Source of the DNA: Phycisphaerae bacterium
GTDB lineage: Bacteria; Planctomycetota; Phycisphaerae; UBA1845; UTPLA1
Length of the DNA: 9,141 nt
Direction: 5' to 3'
Assembly: GCA_029259995.1 (NCBI GenBank)
Contig: JAJDEC010000468.1
Span: 1 to 9,141, forward strand
A model generated the notes under the pieces. It was not told where the DNA came from. It saw nothing but the letters and a program-made list of their open reading frames with translations, and did no database searches. The position numbers and the translations under genes were made by a program. The first letter of the stretch is position 1. Each line of letters begins with the position of its first letter. This document shows, piece after piece, positions 1 through 6,223 of the stretch.

Positions 1-1
1 G

Positions 2-24
2 CACTGGGTGGCAAGCACCCAGTG
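2..24. repeat. Perfect 9-bp inverted repeat at left edge
   Basis: CACTGGGTG (2-10) and CACCCAGTG (16-24) are exact reverse complements around the 5-base loop GCAAG. A smaller stem, GGCAC (24-28) with GTGCC (34-38), follows and touches the stop codon of the small membrane-protein gene. The large stem lies 13 bases beyond that stop in the minus direction, so it could end transcription. Any U-run would lie outside the window, so this cannot be judged. It could equally be one copy of a dispersed palindromic repeat. Confidence 0.5.
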
Positions 25-37
25 GCACGACGGGTGC

Positions 38-328
38 CTATCCGCGAATCGCTTCGAGTCGCATCCAGTTCTCATAGAATGTCCACGCCATCAGCAACAT
101 GGGTAACAGCAGATGCCACCTGATTCGCCATCGGGAGAGCAGCAGATAGACCAGCCCGAGCAGAAGCGACGTGACCGCCGCCCATTGCCCGATCACGACG
201 GGACGGTCCCCGCCGTTTATGAACGTCACGAAGGAGAAAAACAGGGCGACAGGAAGCGGCAGCCAGAACAGGCGCCGCGTCAGATTCGCCAGCCGATCGC
301 GCAGGATGCATACGTCTTCTTTCGACAC
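38..328 (-). CDS. Small three-helix membrane protein, unknown function
   Basis: A 96-residue protein with a short charged N-terminus (residues 1-19) and three hydrophobic stretches at about 20-38, 48-66 and 71-88. Arg-rich loops (R66, R68, R70) lie between helices 2 and 3. This predicts an inner-membrane protein. I do not recognise a family or any catalytic motif. The start is GTG at 328; an in-frame TAG lies only four codons upstream, so there is no longer form. The Shine-Dalgarno signal is weak (TAGAG about 10 bases upstream). The gene begins 32 bases after the hutI stop on the same strand, so it may be read on the hutI transcript, but no functional link to histidine use can be seen. Its hydrophobic pattern makes a real gene more likely than a chance frame. 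Confidence 0.65.
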   Translation of the reverse strand: MSKEDVCILRDRLANLTRRLFWLPLPVALFFSFVTFINGGDRPVVIGQWAAVTSLLLGLVYLLLSRWRIRWHLLLPMLLMAWTFYENWMRLEAIRG

Positions 329-360
329 ATCATGACTCTACGCAACATCGTCCACCGAAA

Positions 361-1614
361 TCAACCGACGGCGCGGTCCCCGCGCTCCACAACAACCCGG
401 CCAGCCTTCCAGACTGTCGCGACCGGATTCACGCCGACGTTGTACGTCCAGCGATTCACGTTCGGTACGTCCAGCAACACGAGATCCGCCTGATGCCCAA
501 CGGCGATCGCGCCGATACGATCGGCGCGACAGACGGCCGCCGCCGCATTGGCTGTACACGCAACGAGCGATTCCAGTGGCGTCATCTTCAGCATTGTGGC
601 GGCCATCGACATGACGAGCGGCAGCGATTCGATCGTGCATGAACCGGGGTTGATGTCCGTCGCCAGCGCGACGGGCAGACCCGCATCGATCAGCTTGCGG
701 GCGGGCGCGACCGGCGAACCGAGGAAGAATGAACAGCCGGGCAGAACAACGGGAATCGTCTTCGAGCGCTTCAGCACCGCGATATCATCGTCGTTGACAA
801 ATTCCAGATGATCCGCCGACACAGCGCCAAGTTCGCACGCCATCGCCGTTGCGCCCGTTCGCGTGATCTGTTCGCTGTGGATCTTCGGCGTCAACCCGGC
901 TTCCTTGCACGCGCCGAGGAATCTGCGGGACTGTTCAAGGTCGAATGCGCCGCGCTCGCAGAAGACGTCTGCGAACTCGGCGAGCCCTTCGTCAACGATC
1001 GACTTCAGCAGCGCCGATTCCAGCATTTGATCGAGGTACTCGTTCGGTCGTCCGGCGAATTCCGGCGGAATCGTGTGGGCGGCGAGATAGGTCCCGATCA
1101 TCTCGACAGGTGTCTCGGCAGCGATGCGCCGGATTGCGCGAAGCGTCTTCAACTCATGTTCGGGGGAAAGACCGTAGCCGCTCTTGGCTTCGATCGTCGT
1201 CACGCCGCATTCCAGCATGCGGCGCACGCGCGGCAGCGACTGCGCGACGAGATCATCCTCACTCGCGGTACGAAGCATGCGAACAGAACTCTTGATACCG
1301 CCGCCCGCCTCGAGAATCTCGATGTAACTCGCGCCGCCGATGCGTTGTTCGAATTCGTCTGCACGCGAGCCCGCGTGAACCACGTGCGTATGGCAATCGA
1401 CCAGGCCGGGAACGAGCGTGCCGCCGCGAGCGTCGATGACTCGAGCCCCGGCATGATCCGGCGCATCGCTGCGGTATCCGAACCAGGCGATGTGATCGTC
1501 CTCGATCAGGAGCGCCGCGTCCTCGACGATGGGCGGCCGGCGCATGGCCTCGCCCGCGACGGGCCCCGGCGGAACGGCGACGAGTTGAGTAATATTCTGG
1601 ATGAGTGTCTTCAT
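361..1614 (-). CDS. hutI: Imidazolonepropionase
   Basis: Cytoplasmic metal-dependent amidohydrolase that hydrolyses 4-imidazolone-5-propionate to N-formimino-L-glutamate, the third step of histidine degradation. The 417-residue length is close to the usual 400-420. The family signature is clear: LVDCHTH with metal-ligand candidates H75 and H77, followed by AGSRADEF; SGYGLS (145-150); H180 in YLAAH; KIHSEQ with H246; SADHLE with H269; and ATDINPGS with D320, the expected metal or catalytic Asp. The C-terminal strand NPVATVWKAGRVV completes the small beta domain. The ATG at 1614 is supported by AAGGTGG (complement of 1625-1631), 10 bases upstream. hutH, hutU and hutG are not in the window, so the rest of the pathway must be encoded elsewhere. 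The small membrane-protein gene follows 32 bases downstream. I see no truncation or missing key residue. Confidence 0.96.
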   Translation of the reverse strand: MKTLIQNITQLVAVPPGPVAGEAMRRPPIVEDAALLIEDDHIAWFGYRSDAPDHAGARVIDARGGTLVPGLVDCHTHVVHAGSRADEFEQRIGGASYIEILEAGGGIKSSVRMLRTASEDDLVAQSLPRVRRMLECGVTTIEAKSGYGLSPEHELKTLRAIRRIAAETPVEMIGTYLAAHTIPPEFAGRPNEYLDQMLESALLKSIVDEGLAEFADVFCERGAFDLEQSRRFLGACKEAGLTPKIHSEQITRTGATAMACELGAVSADHLEFVNDDDIAVLKRSKTIPVVLPGCSFFLGSPVAPARKLIDAGLPVALATDINPGSCTIESLPLVMSMAATMLKMTPLESLVACTANAAAAVCRADRIGAIAVGHQADLVLLDVPNVNRWTYNVGVNPVATVWKAGRVVVERGDRAVG

Positions 1615-1912
1615 GATGCTGCGACCACCTTCGGGATTAATGCCAAGTCAATCGGTTTACCTGGTATTCAGCGAGCCAGCGTCGCGTCCAATGCCCGACC
1701 AACCTGCCACCCGTTTGTCACCTCGCGAATCCGATGCACGATATCTTAATCCAATGGACACTTAACGGGCCAAGATTTCGATTGCAATGCGTCCATCGCA
1801 TCGGCATTATGCGAAACGACTGGTCGTCACGCCGACTCGTGTCGACACATGTTCGGAACGCGCCATCGAATTCTCGAAAAAGGCGCATTGCTCAACAAAG
1901 GAGTGGCAAGCA
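1615..1912. promoter_or_regulatory. Divergent intergenic region, hutI / nuclease
   Basis: This 298-base gap lies between the two divergent starts and must hold the promoters for both. I see no convincing gene in it. A frame open from 1787 only extends the nuclease without a signal peptide at its front. Two short palindromes lie ahead of the nuclease: ACGAC-TG-GTCGT (1816-1827) and GTGTCGACAC (1839-1848), with centres 22 bases apart. No -35/-10 pair close to consensus could be picked with confidence on either strand. Confidence 0.5.
1897..1903 (+). promoter_or_regulatory. Ribosome binding site deciding the nuclease start
   Basis: AAAGGAG lies 9 bases before the ATG at 1913. This favours 1913 over the in-frame upstream ATG at 1787, and the protein from 1913 begins with a plausible export signal. 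Confidence 0.8.
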
Positions 1913-3823
1913 ATGTTCGGATTCTATCTTCCCCCTCGATCTTTCGTGCGGCAAGACTGGCGAACCCTGACGGCAATGGCAGGTCTGTTGGCCGTCTCCC
2001 TGTCTACTGCGATCGCCCGCGGCTCGATTCCGACAGGCTATTACGACGACGTCAACGCGCTGTCGGCCGCCAACATGCGAACGACCGTCCACGAGGCGAT
2101 CGACGATCATACGCGATTTCCGTACACATCCAGCGCAACGGACACGTGGGACATCATCGACGACGCCGACGAGGATCCGAACAACAGCTCGAACATTCTC
2201 GATCTATACAAGAACGCCTCATACACGAAGGCCGGCGGCGGCAACAGCAACTACAATCGCGAACATTCGTGGCCCAAGAGCTACGGCTTCCCGGATGACG
2301 GTGCGGGAAACTATCCGTACACGGATTGCCATCATCTCTTCGCCTGCGACGACGGCTATAACTCTTCGCGGAACAATCGAATCTTCGACTACTGCGACAG
2401 CGGCTGTGACGAGAAAGTCACGGACTACAACAACGGCCAGGGCGGCGGCAGCGGTACCTATTCCGGAAACTCCAACTGGCGCGGCACGGACACTTGGGAA
2501 ACCTGGATCGGTCGCAAGGGCGATGTCGCGCGGGCCCTGCTTTACATGGATGTTCGCTACGAAGGCGGGACGCACGGCGTCACGAGTTACGACGAACCGG
2601 ACCTGATCCTGACGGACAACACGAGCCTGATCGTGTCGGATTCGTCGAACAACAAGAGCACGGCCTACATGGGCATGCTGTCCGTATTGCTTGAATGGCA
2701 CTATCTCGATCCCGTGGACGATGACGAGCGCATCCGCAACGACATCGTGTATGACTATCAGGGCAATCGCAATCCGTTCATCGATCATCCGGAATGGGTC
2801 GAGTGCATTTTCGAAGGCACGTGCGCCCGGCCATGGATCAACGAGTTTCATTACGACAACGCCGGCGGCGACACGGGCGAATTCGTCGAGATCGCCGGCT
2901 ATGCGGGCACAGATCTGACGGACTGGACTGTATACGGCTATAACGGCGCGGATGGGACGTACTACAAGACGGCGAGTCTCTCCGGCACGATTCCCGACGA
3001 CGGCGACTGCATGGGCGTCGTCAGCGTCGCATTCAGCGCCATGCAGAATGGCCCCGACGGTCTGGCGCTGGTCGACGACAACGGCGACGTCGTTCAATTC
3101 ATCAGCTATGAAGGCGACTTTGCAGCGACGAACGGACCCGCCAGCGGATTGACGAGCACGGACATCGGCGTGAGCGAAACGTCGAGCACGACAGTCGGCC
3201 ATTCATTGAGCGTCTCGGGAACGGGCGATCACGTGTCGCACTTCAACTGGCAATCGCCGGCGTCGAACACGCAGGACGCGGCGAATACGAGCCAGACATT
3301 GATCGGTCATTGCGCGAGCGCCGGCGGCGGCGGATCGAGCGTCGCGTGGATCAATGAGATTCACTACGACAACGACGGCGCGGACACGAACGAGTTTGTC
3401 GAAGTCGCCGGCACAGCGGGGCTCAATCTCAGCAGTTGGAAACTCGTCGCCTACAACGGCTCGAATGGAACCCAATACAGCACGACGAATCTCTCCGGCA
3501 CGATCAGCGACGAACAGGGCGGTCTCGGCACGCTGGCGTTTTCGATCAGCGGCCTGCAGAACGGCGCGCCAGACGGCATCGCTCTGATTGACGACAACGG
3601 GGACGTCGTGCAATTCCTCAGTTATGAAGGCGACTTCACGGCGACCAACGGACCGGCGGACGGCGTCGCGAGTACGGACATCGGTGTGAGCGAAACATCG
3701 ACGACGACAACCAGTTATTCGCTGCAACTGTCCGGCACTGGCAACACGTACGCGGATTTCTCCTGGCAATCCCCCGCGGCGCACACAAGCGGAAGCAAGA
3801 ATACGGGGCAGACGTTTAACTAA
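1913..3823 (+). CDS. Secreted endonuclease I-family nuclease with two lamin-tail-like repeats
   Basis: A 636-residue predicted extracellular nuclease. Residues 1-36 look like a signal peptide: a hydrophobic run AMAGLLAVSLSTAIA follows R13/R17 and is cut near ARG. The catalytic domain spans about 42-300 and matches the endonuclease I/Bsn-type His-Me finger family. It has NREHSWPKS (115-123) with the likely general base H118, DCHHLF (138-143), N150 and N155 as metal/phosphate-site candidates, GDVARALLYMDVRY (203-216) and QGNRNPFIDHPE (283-294). Family members cut DNA or RNA non-specifically with a divalent metal. Residues 308-463 and 479-635 are two copies of a beta-rich, lamin-tail-like domain, as in other secreted nucleases. 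Eight Cys, several inside the nuclease domain, suggest disulfides. It stands alone on the plus strand with its own ribosome binding site. The likely role is degrading extracellular nucleic acid for nutrients or biofilm turnover; which substrate is not visible. The fold call is firm, the role inferred. Confidence 0.92.
   Translation: MFGFYLPPRSFVRQDWRTLTAMAGLLAVSLSTAIARGSIPTGYYDDVNALSAANMRTTVHEAIDDHTRFPYTSSATDTWDIIDDADEDPNNSSNILDLYKNASYTKAGGGNSNYNREHSWPKSYGFPDDGAGNYPYTDCHHLFACDDGYNSSRNNRIFDYCDSGCDEKVTDYNNGQGGGSGTYSGNSNWRGTDTWETWIGRKGDVARALLYMDVRYEGGTHGVTSYDEPDLILTDNTSLIVSDSSNNKSTAYMGMLSVLLEWHYLDPVDDDERIRNDIVYDYQGNRNPFIDHPEWVECIFEGTCARPWINEFHYDNAGGDTGEFVEIAGYAGTDLTDWTVYGYNGADGTYYKTASLSGTIPDDGDCMGVVSVAFSAMQNGPDGLALVDDNGDVVQFISYEGDFAATNGPASGLTSTDIGVSETSSTTVGHSLSVSGTGDHVSHFNWQSPASNTQDAANTSQTLIGHCASAGGGGSSVAWINEIHYDNDGADTNEFVEVAGTAGLNLSSWKLVAYNGSNGTQYSTTNLSGTISDEQGGLGTLAFSISGLQNGAPDGIALIDDNGDVVQFLSYEGDFTATNGPADGVASTDIGVSETSTTTTSYSLQLSGTGNTYADFSWQSPAAHTSGSKNTGQTFN
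2834..3301 (+). repeat. Lamin-tail-like repeat 1 within nuclease
   Basis: Residues 308-463 start WINEFHYDN and continue through EFVEIAG, DDNGDVVQF, YEGDF, TDIGVSE and FNWQSPA. The pattern is that of the lamin-tail-like domain often attached to bacterial secreted nucleases, where it probably binds a surface, polymer or DNA. It aligns nearly end to end with repeat 2, with well over half of positions identical by eye. Confidence 0.85.
3347..3817 (+). repeat. Lamin-tail-like repeat 2 within nuclease
   Basis: Residues 479-635 start WINEIHYDN and repeat the whole motif order of copy 1 (EFVEVAG, DDNGDVVQF, YEGDF, TDIGVSE, FSWQSPA). The offset between copies is 513 bases, or 171 codons. They are joined by a Gly/Ser-rich linker (GGGGSS, 471-476). 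The similarity indicates an in-gene tandem duplication. Confidence 0.85.
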
Positions 3824-3847
3824 GTGCGCAATCGGCAGGGTTCATTG

Positions 3848-3880
3848 TGTGTGGAACCGGCCAATAGCCGGTTCCACACA
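3848..3880. repeat. Perfect 14-bp inverted repeat downstream of nuclease
   Basis: TGTGTGGAACCGGC (3848-3861) and GCCGGTTCCACACA (3867-3880) are exact reverse complements around the loop CAATA. It begins 24 bases after the nuclease stop. No T-run follows, so it is not a textbook intrinsic terminator, though it may still stop transcription or protect the 3' end. Its right arm is shared with the next hairpin (3877-3895), forming a composite palindrome. Confidence 0.8.
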
Positions 3881-3895
3881 GACGAGATGTCTGTG
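3877..3895. repeat. 7-bp inverted repeat overlapping the previous hairpin
   Basis: CACAGAC (3877-3883) and GTCTGTG (3889-3895) pair around GAGAT. The left arm overlaps the end of the 14-bp stem, so the two hairpins compete for 3877-3880. CCACA (3896-3900) follows and could also pair with TGTGG in the left arm of the first stem. Together 3848-3900 behaves like one designed unit. Confidence 0.7.
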
Positions 3896-3972
3896 CCACA
3901 TTCAACGAATGATCCGGCGTTTCAATATTGAGAAAAACGCTCTTGCGGACTTGATTCGTGGACATGCGATCA

Positions 3973-4020
3973 CGAGGCGAATGAAGGACCGAAAAACAGT
4001 CATGTCCCCGCGAGGCGAAT
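3973..4020 (+). repeat. Two direct copies of a 10-mer upstream of HD-GYP gene
   Basis: CGAGGCGAAT occurs exactly at 3973-3982 and 4011-4020, 38 bases apart. The second copy forms part of the loop side of the large hairpin at 4002-4038. It may be a repeated protein-binding site or chance similarity in GC-rich DNA. Confidence 0.45.
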
Positions 4021-4038
4021 CGCGTCTTGCGGGGACAT
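4002..4038 (+). promoter_or_regulatory. Long hairpin just upstream of the HD-GYP start
   Basis: ATGTCCCCGC (4002-4011) and GCGGGGACAT (4029-4038) are exact reverse complements. In RNA the stem extends inward by six more pairs (two G-U) to a 5-base loop, AATCG, giving about 16 pairs. It ends 19 bases before the start codon. It could be a leader structure, a terminator-like element for upstream transcription, or a repeat copy. Confidence 0.6.
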
Positions 4039-4050
4039 TGTCGACTATGA

Positions 4051-4075
4051 TGGGGGCATGGACGGCCTGCCCCCG
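4051..4075 (+). promoter_or_regulatory. Start-codon hairpin of the HD-GYP gene
   Basis: GGGGGCA (4052-4058), which includes the first base of the ATG, is the exact reverse complement of TGCCCCC (4068-4074) inside codons 4-6, with a 9-base loop and a further U-G pair at 4051/4075. The same G-run is the only purine-rich stretch near the start, and it sits too close to the ATG to be a normal ribosome binding site. The segment 4051-4059 can instead pair with 4002-4010. Confidence 0.5.
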
Positions 4076-5170
4076 CAATCCATCGAAGCCCTGCTTGAGT
4101 CGCTGAACTGCGGCGCGATGCTGCTCGATCGCGGCGGCACGATACTCATCGCGAATCAACGCCTGATCGACATGATGCGAGCGCCGATGACGTGCCTGAA
4201 GGGCCGCCGTTTCGAAGACATCTACGAGAACGAAGACGATCGCCAACGCGTCCAGGAACGAATGGCGGATTTCGGCCAGGCGCGAGAAGGTGAATTCTAC
4301 CTGCCGTGCGTCGATGGGACGCATCGCCCCGTGATTCTCTCCAGCCGAACACTCGGGGCAACGGCCCCGCTGACGGACTACATGGTTGTCACGGCGATCG
4401 ATATTTCCAGACAGAAGGCCGCCGAGTCCCGTCTTTCGGAAGATTACAAGACGATTTCTCAACTCAGCGACACGGTGCTCGATCAGGCACTGGAACTAAA
4501 GCATTACTCCGAAGGCCTGGAGAAGATGGTCGCGGAGCGCACGGCGGAAATCCGCGAAGCGAACATGGAGTCGATTTACATGCTCGCCATCGCGAGTGAA
4601 GCGCGCGACGCGGACACGGGCGCCCATGTGCGGCGCATCCAGCATTACACGGAAACACTGGCGAGAGAACTTCGCATGTCGTCGACGGAATCCGAACGTT
4701 TCGGGTATTCCGCCATTCTGCACGATGTGGGAAAGATGGTGGTGCCGGATCACATCCTGAAGAAGCCCGGCCAGCTGACGCTCGACGAGCGCTCACGGAT
4801 GCAGCGGCACGCCGCCGAAGGCGAACGTATCCTTTCCGAAACGCCCTTCTTCGAAGTCGCCCGACAAATCGCCCGCAGCCATCACGAGAACTGGGACGGC
4901 AGCGGCTATCCGGACGGCATTCTCGGCGACGCCATTCCGATGGCGGCGAGGATCGTTCACGTGGCCGATGTCTTTGATGCGTTGATGAGCAAGCGCGTCT
5001 ACAAGCCCGCCTGGTCCCAGAATGACGCGGCCCGAGTGATCATGGAAGAGCGAGAACGGATGTTCGATCCGCGCGTCGTGGACGCGTTCGATGCAGTACT
5101 TCGGCGTGACGGCTTCGCAAACATTCAACGCCCCTCGAATCCGATATCGGCGCCTTCGCCGACACGTTAG
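4058..5170 (+). CDS. PAS/HD-GYP protein, probable c-di-GMP phosphodiesterase
   Basis: A 370-residue cytoplasmic signalling protein with no signal peptide or membrane segment. Residues about 8-116 form a PAS sensor domain (AMLLDRGGTILIANQ, ending VTAIDISRQ). About 118-170 is a Glu/Arg-rich linker likely to be coiled coil. About 172-350 is an HD-GYP domain, which in known members hydrolyses cyclic di-GMP to pGpG or GMP. The signature is complete: DTGAH with H190, HDVGK (222-226), H251, HHENWDGSGYP (275-285) and D304 in VADVFDAL. All expected two-metal ligands are present. The position that is Glu in tri-metal members (four before H190) is Asp186. There is no receiver domain, so input probably comes through PAS. 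The ATG at 4058 is the only ATG/GTG/TTG codon close upstream in frame, yet it lacks a normally spaced ribosome binding site and lies in a predicted hairpin. It ends 10 bases from the convergent GNAT gene. Confidence 0.93.
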   Translation: MDGLPPQSIEALLESLNCGAMLLDRGGTILIANQRLIDMMRAPMTCLKGRRFEDIYENEDDRQRVQERMADFGQAREGEFYLPCVDGTHRPVILSSRTLGATAPLTDYMVVTAIDISRQKAAESRLSEDYKTISQLSDTVLDQALELKHYSEGLEKMVAERTAEIREANMESIYMLAIASEARDADTGAHVRRIQHYTETLARELRMSSTESERFGYSAILHDVGKMVVPDHILKKPGQLTLDERSRMQRHAAEGERILSETPFFEVARQIARSHHENWDGSGYPDGILGDAIPMAARIVHVADVFDALMSKRVYKPAWSQNDAARVIMEERERMFDPRVVDAFDAVLRRDGFANIQRPSNPISAPSPTR

Positions 5171-5180
5171 AGCGCATCGA

Positions 5181-5642
5181 CTACTCTTCCTTCCAGCTGA
5201 TCAGGTCCTTCTCGAAGATAATCAGATTCTCGCTGCGATCGGGATCCCAGCGAACGCCGACGATGTTGTGCCCCATCTTGATCGCCATGTGCAAGATCGG
5301 TCGATGGCCGTTGTGGCATTCCATGCGCGCGTAGTGATAGTCTCGCTCCGCGGCCCAGGCGCACATCGCTTCGTGCAGTTGGGATGCGATTCCCATTCTG
5401 CGAAGATCGGGCAGCACACCGCTGAGCCATGCGAAATAGACACTCGGCTTGAGTTCGAACCCCGTCGCGAAGCCGACGGGCCGACCGTCGATGTTGGCGA
5501 CCAGCAGCAGGACGTTATAGCGGCCGAGCAATCGGCGCCGAAAGAACTCCACGTCATGTGGCGGACGAAAAATCTCGTTGTACAGATCCGTGATCAACGG
5601 AAGCTCGCCCGGTCCGACCACAACAACTTCGGCGTTCGCCAT
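5181..5642 (-). CDS. GNAT-family N-acetyltransferase
   Basis: A 153-residue acetyl-CoA-dependent acyltransferase. The GNAT core is visible: beta1-alpha1 AEVVVVGPGELPLITDLYNEIF (residues 4-25, quoted here in two parts: AEVVVVGPGE then LPLITDLYNEIF); strand YNVLLLVANIDGRPVGFA (42-59); motif A at 73-86, with the acetyl-CoA pyrophosphate-binding R81-R-M-G-I-A86; and a later ARMECHNGHRPILHMAIKMG segment (105-124) typical of motif B. The substrate cannot be told; it could be a protein N-terminus, amino acid or small amine. The start at 5642 is preferred because GTGAGGA lies 7 bases before it and beta1 starts at once. A longer form from 5687 adds 15 residues with a poorly spaced site. It ends 10 bases from the HD-GYP gene (convergent) and lies 104 bases after ribH on the same strand. 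Confidence 0.88.
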   Translation of the reverse strand: MANAEVVVVGPGELPLITDLYNEIFRPPHDVEFFRRRLLGRYNVLLLVANIDGRPVGFATGFELKPSVYFAWLSGVLPDLRRMGIASQLHEAMCAWAAERDYHYARMECHNGHRPILHMAIKMGHNIVGVRWDPDRSENLIIFEKDLISWKEE

Positions 5643-5649
5643 CAATGCA

Positions 5650-5656
5650 TCCTCAC
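5650..5656 (-). promoter_or_regulatory. Ribosome binding site deciding the GNAT start
   Basis: On the minus strand GTGAGGA sits 7 bases before the ATG at 5642. The alternative in-frame ATG at 5687 has only a short GAG about four bases away, so 5642 is the better start. Confidence 0.65.
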
Positions 5657-5746
5657 TGGCATCAAACCATACGATTCGAAATCGCATTTCACTCGCAAGA
5701 GATAATTCGGAATCCCGGTAATCATGGCGTCGTTTCAGCGTGCGCG

Positions 5747-6223
5747 CTACGCATCACGAATCGCCTTCAGAAGACTGACCATCTCCAGGGCGCTCAGGGC
5801 CGCATCGGCGCCCTTGTTGCCCGATTTGGCGCCGGCCCGTTCGATCGCCTGCTCGATCGTGTCCGTCGTCAGAACACCGAATCCGATCGGTAACCCTGTG
5901 TCCAGGGACACGCGCGCCACGCCGCGGGAGGCCTCGCCGCCGACGTGTATATGATGCGTCGTCGATCCACGAATGACGCAGCCCAGACAAACGAGGGCGT
6001 CGTACTTGCCGCTCTCTGCCGCAGTCTTTGCGGCGATCGGCAATTCCCAGGCCCCCGGAACCCAGATATCGACGATCGCGCCGGCGTCGACTCCGTGCCG
6101 AATCAATACATCGCGCGCGCCGTCCAGCATGCGCGACGTGATGAAATCATTGAACCGACTGACGATCAGCCCGATGTGCAGGCCGCTTCCATCCAATTTT
6201 CCGACAACGGATCTTTGAGTCAT
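5747..6223 (-). CDS. ribH: 6,7-dimethyl-8-ribityllumazine synthase
   Basis: Condenses 5-amino-6-ribitylamino-uracil with 3,4-dihydroxy-2-butanone 4-phosphate to 6,7-dimethyl-8-ribityllumazine, the next-to-last step of riboflavin synthesis. Family members assemble as pentamers or 60-subunit shells in the cytoplasm. At 158 residues it has the usual length. Diagnostic motifs are SRFN (22-25) with F24, VPGAWELP (55-62), GCVIRGSTTH (81-90) with catalytic H90, GFGVLTTDT (114-122), R129 in IERAG, and NKGADAALSALEM (136-148). F24, H90 and R129 match F22, H88 and R127 of the Bacillus enzyme at a constant offset. The ATG at 6223 gives the normal length; an ATG at 6271 would add 16 untypical residues. 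Neither has a clear Shine-Dalgarno sequence. No other rib gene or nusB is adjacent, and no FMN riboswitch was seen upstream. The nearest upstream gene on this strand is a methyltransferase 159 bases away. Confidence 0.96.
   Translation of the reverse strand: MTQRSVVGKLDGSGLHIGLIVSRFNDFITSRMLDGARDVLIRHGVDAGAIVDIWVPGAWELPIAAKTAAESGKYDALVCLGCVIRGSTTHHIHVGGEASRGVARVSLDTGLPIGFGVLTTDTIEQAIERAGAKSGNKGADAALSALEMVSLLKAIRDA

Noticed and set aside
808..1749. 313-codon open frame on the plus strand opposite hutI
   Set aside because: It is antisense to a certain gene, rich in Arg/Ala with no recognisable motif. Long opposite-strand frames are expected from GC-rich codon use.
1787..1912. N-terminal extension of the nuclease from the ATG at 1787
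   Set aside because: The added 42 residues would precede and mask the signal peptide, and the strong AAAGGAG site sits before the ATG at 1913.
2219..3202. 327-codon open frame on the minus strand opposite the nuclease
   Set aside because: The nuclease frame has catalytic motifs and repeats. The antisense frame mirrors those repeats in a second open frame over 3203-3784, as expected from the duplicated DNA rather than a gene.
3928..3956. Promoter TTGAGA with 17-base spacing to TTGATT before the HD-GYP gene
   Set aside because: The -35 is fair but the -10 matches the consensus at only about half its positions, so it is not reported as a feature.
3848..4038. CRISPR array or integron-type recombination site
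   Set aside because: The palindromes differ in sequence and are not regularly spaced, and no cas gene, integrase or core recombination motif is present.
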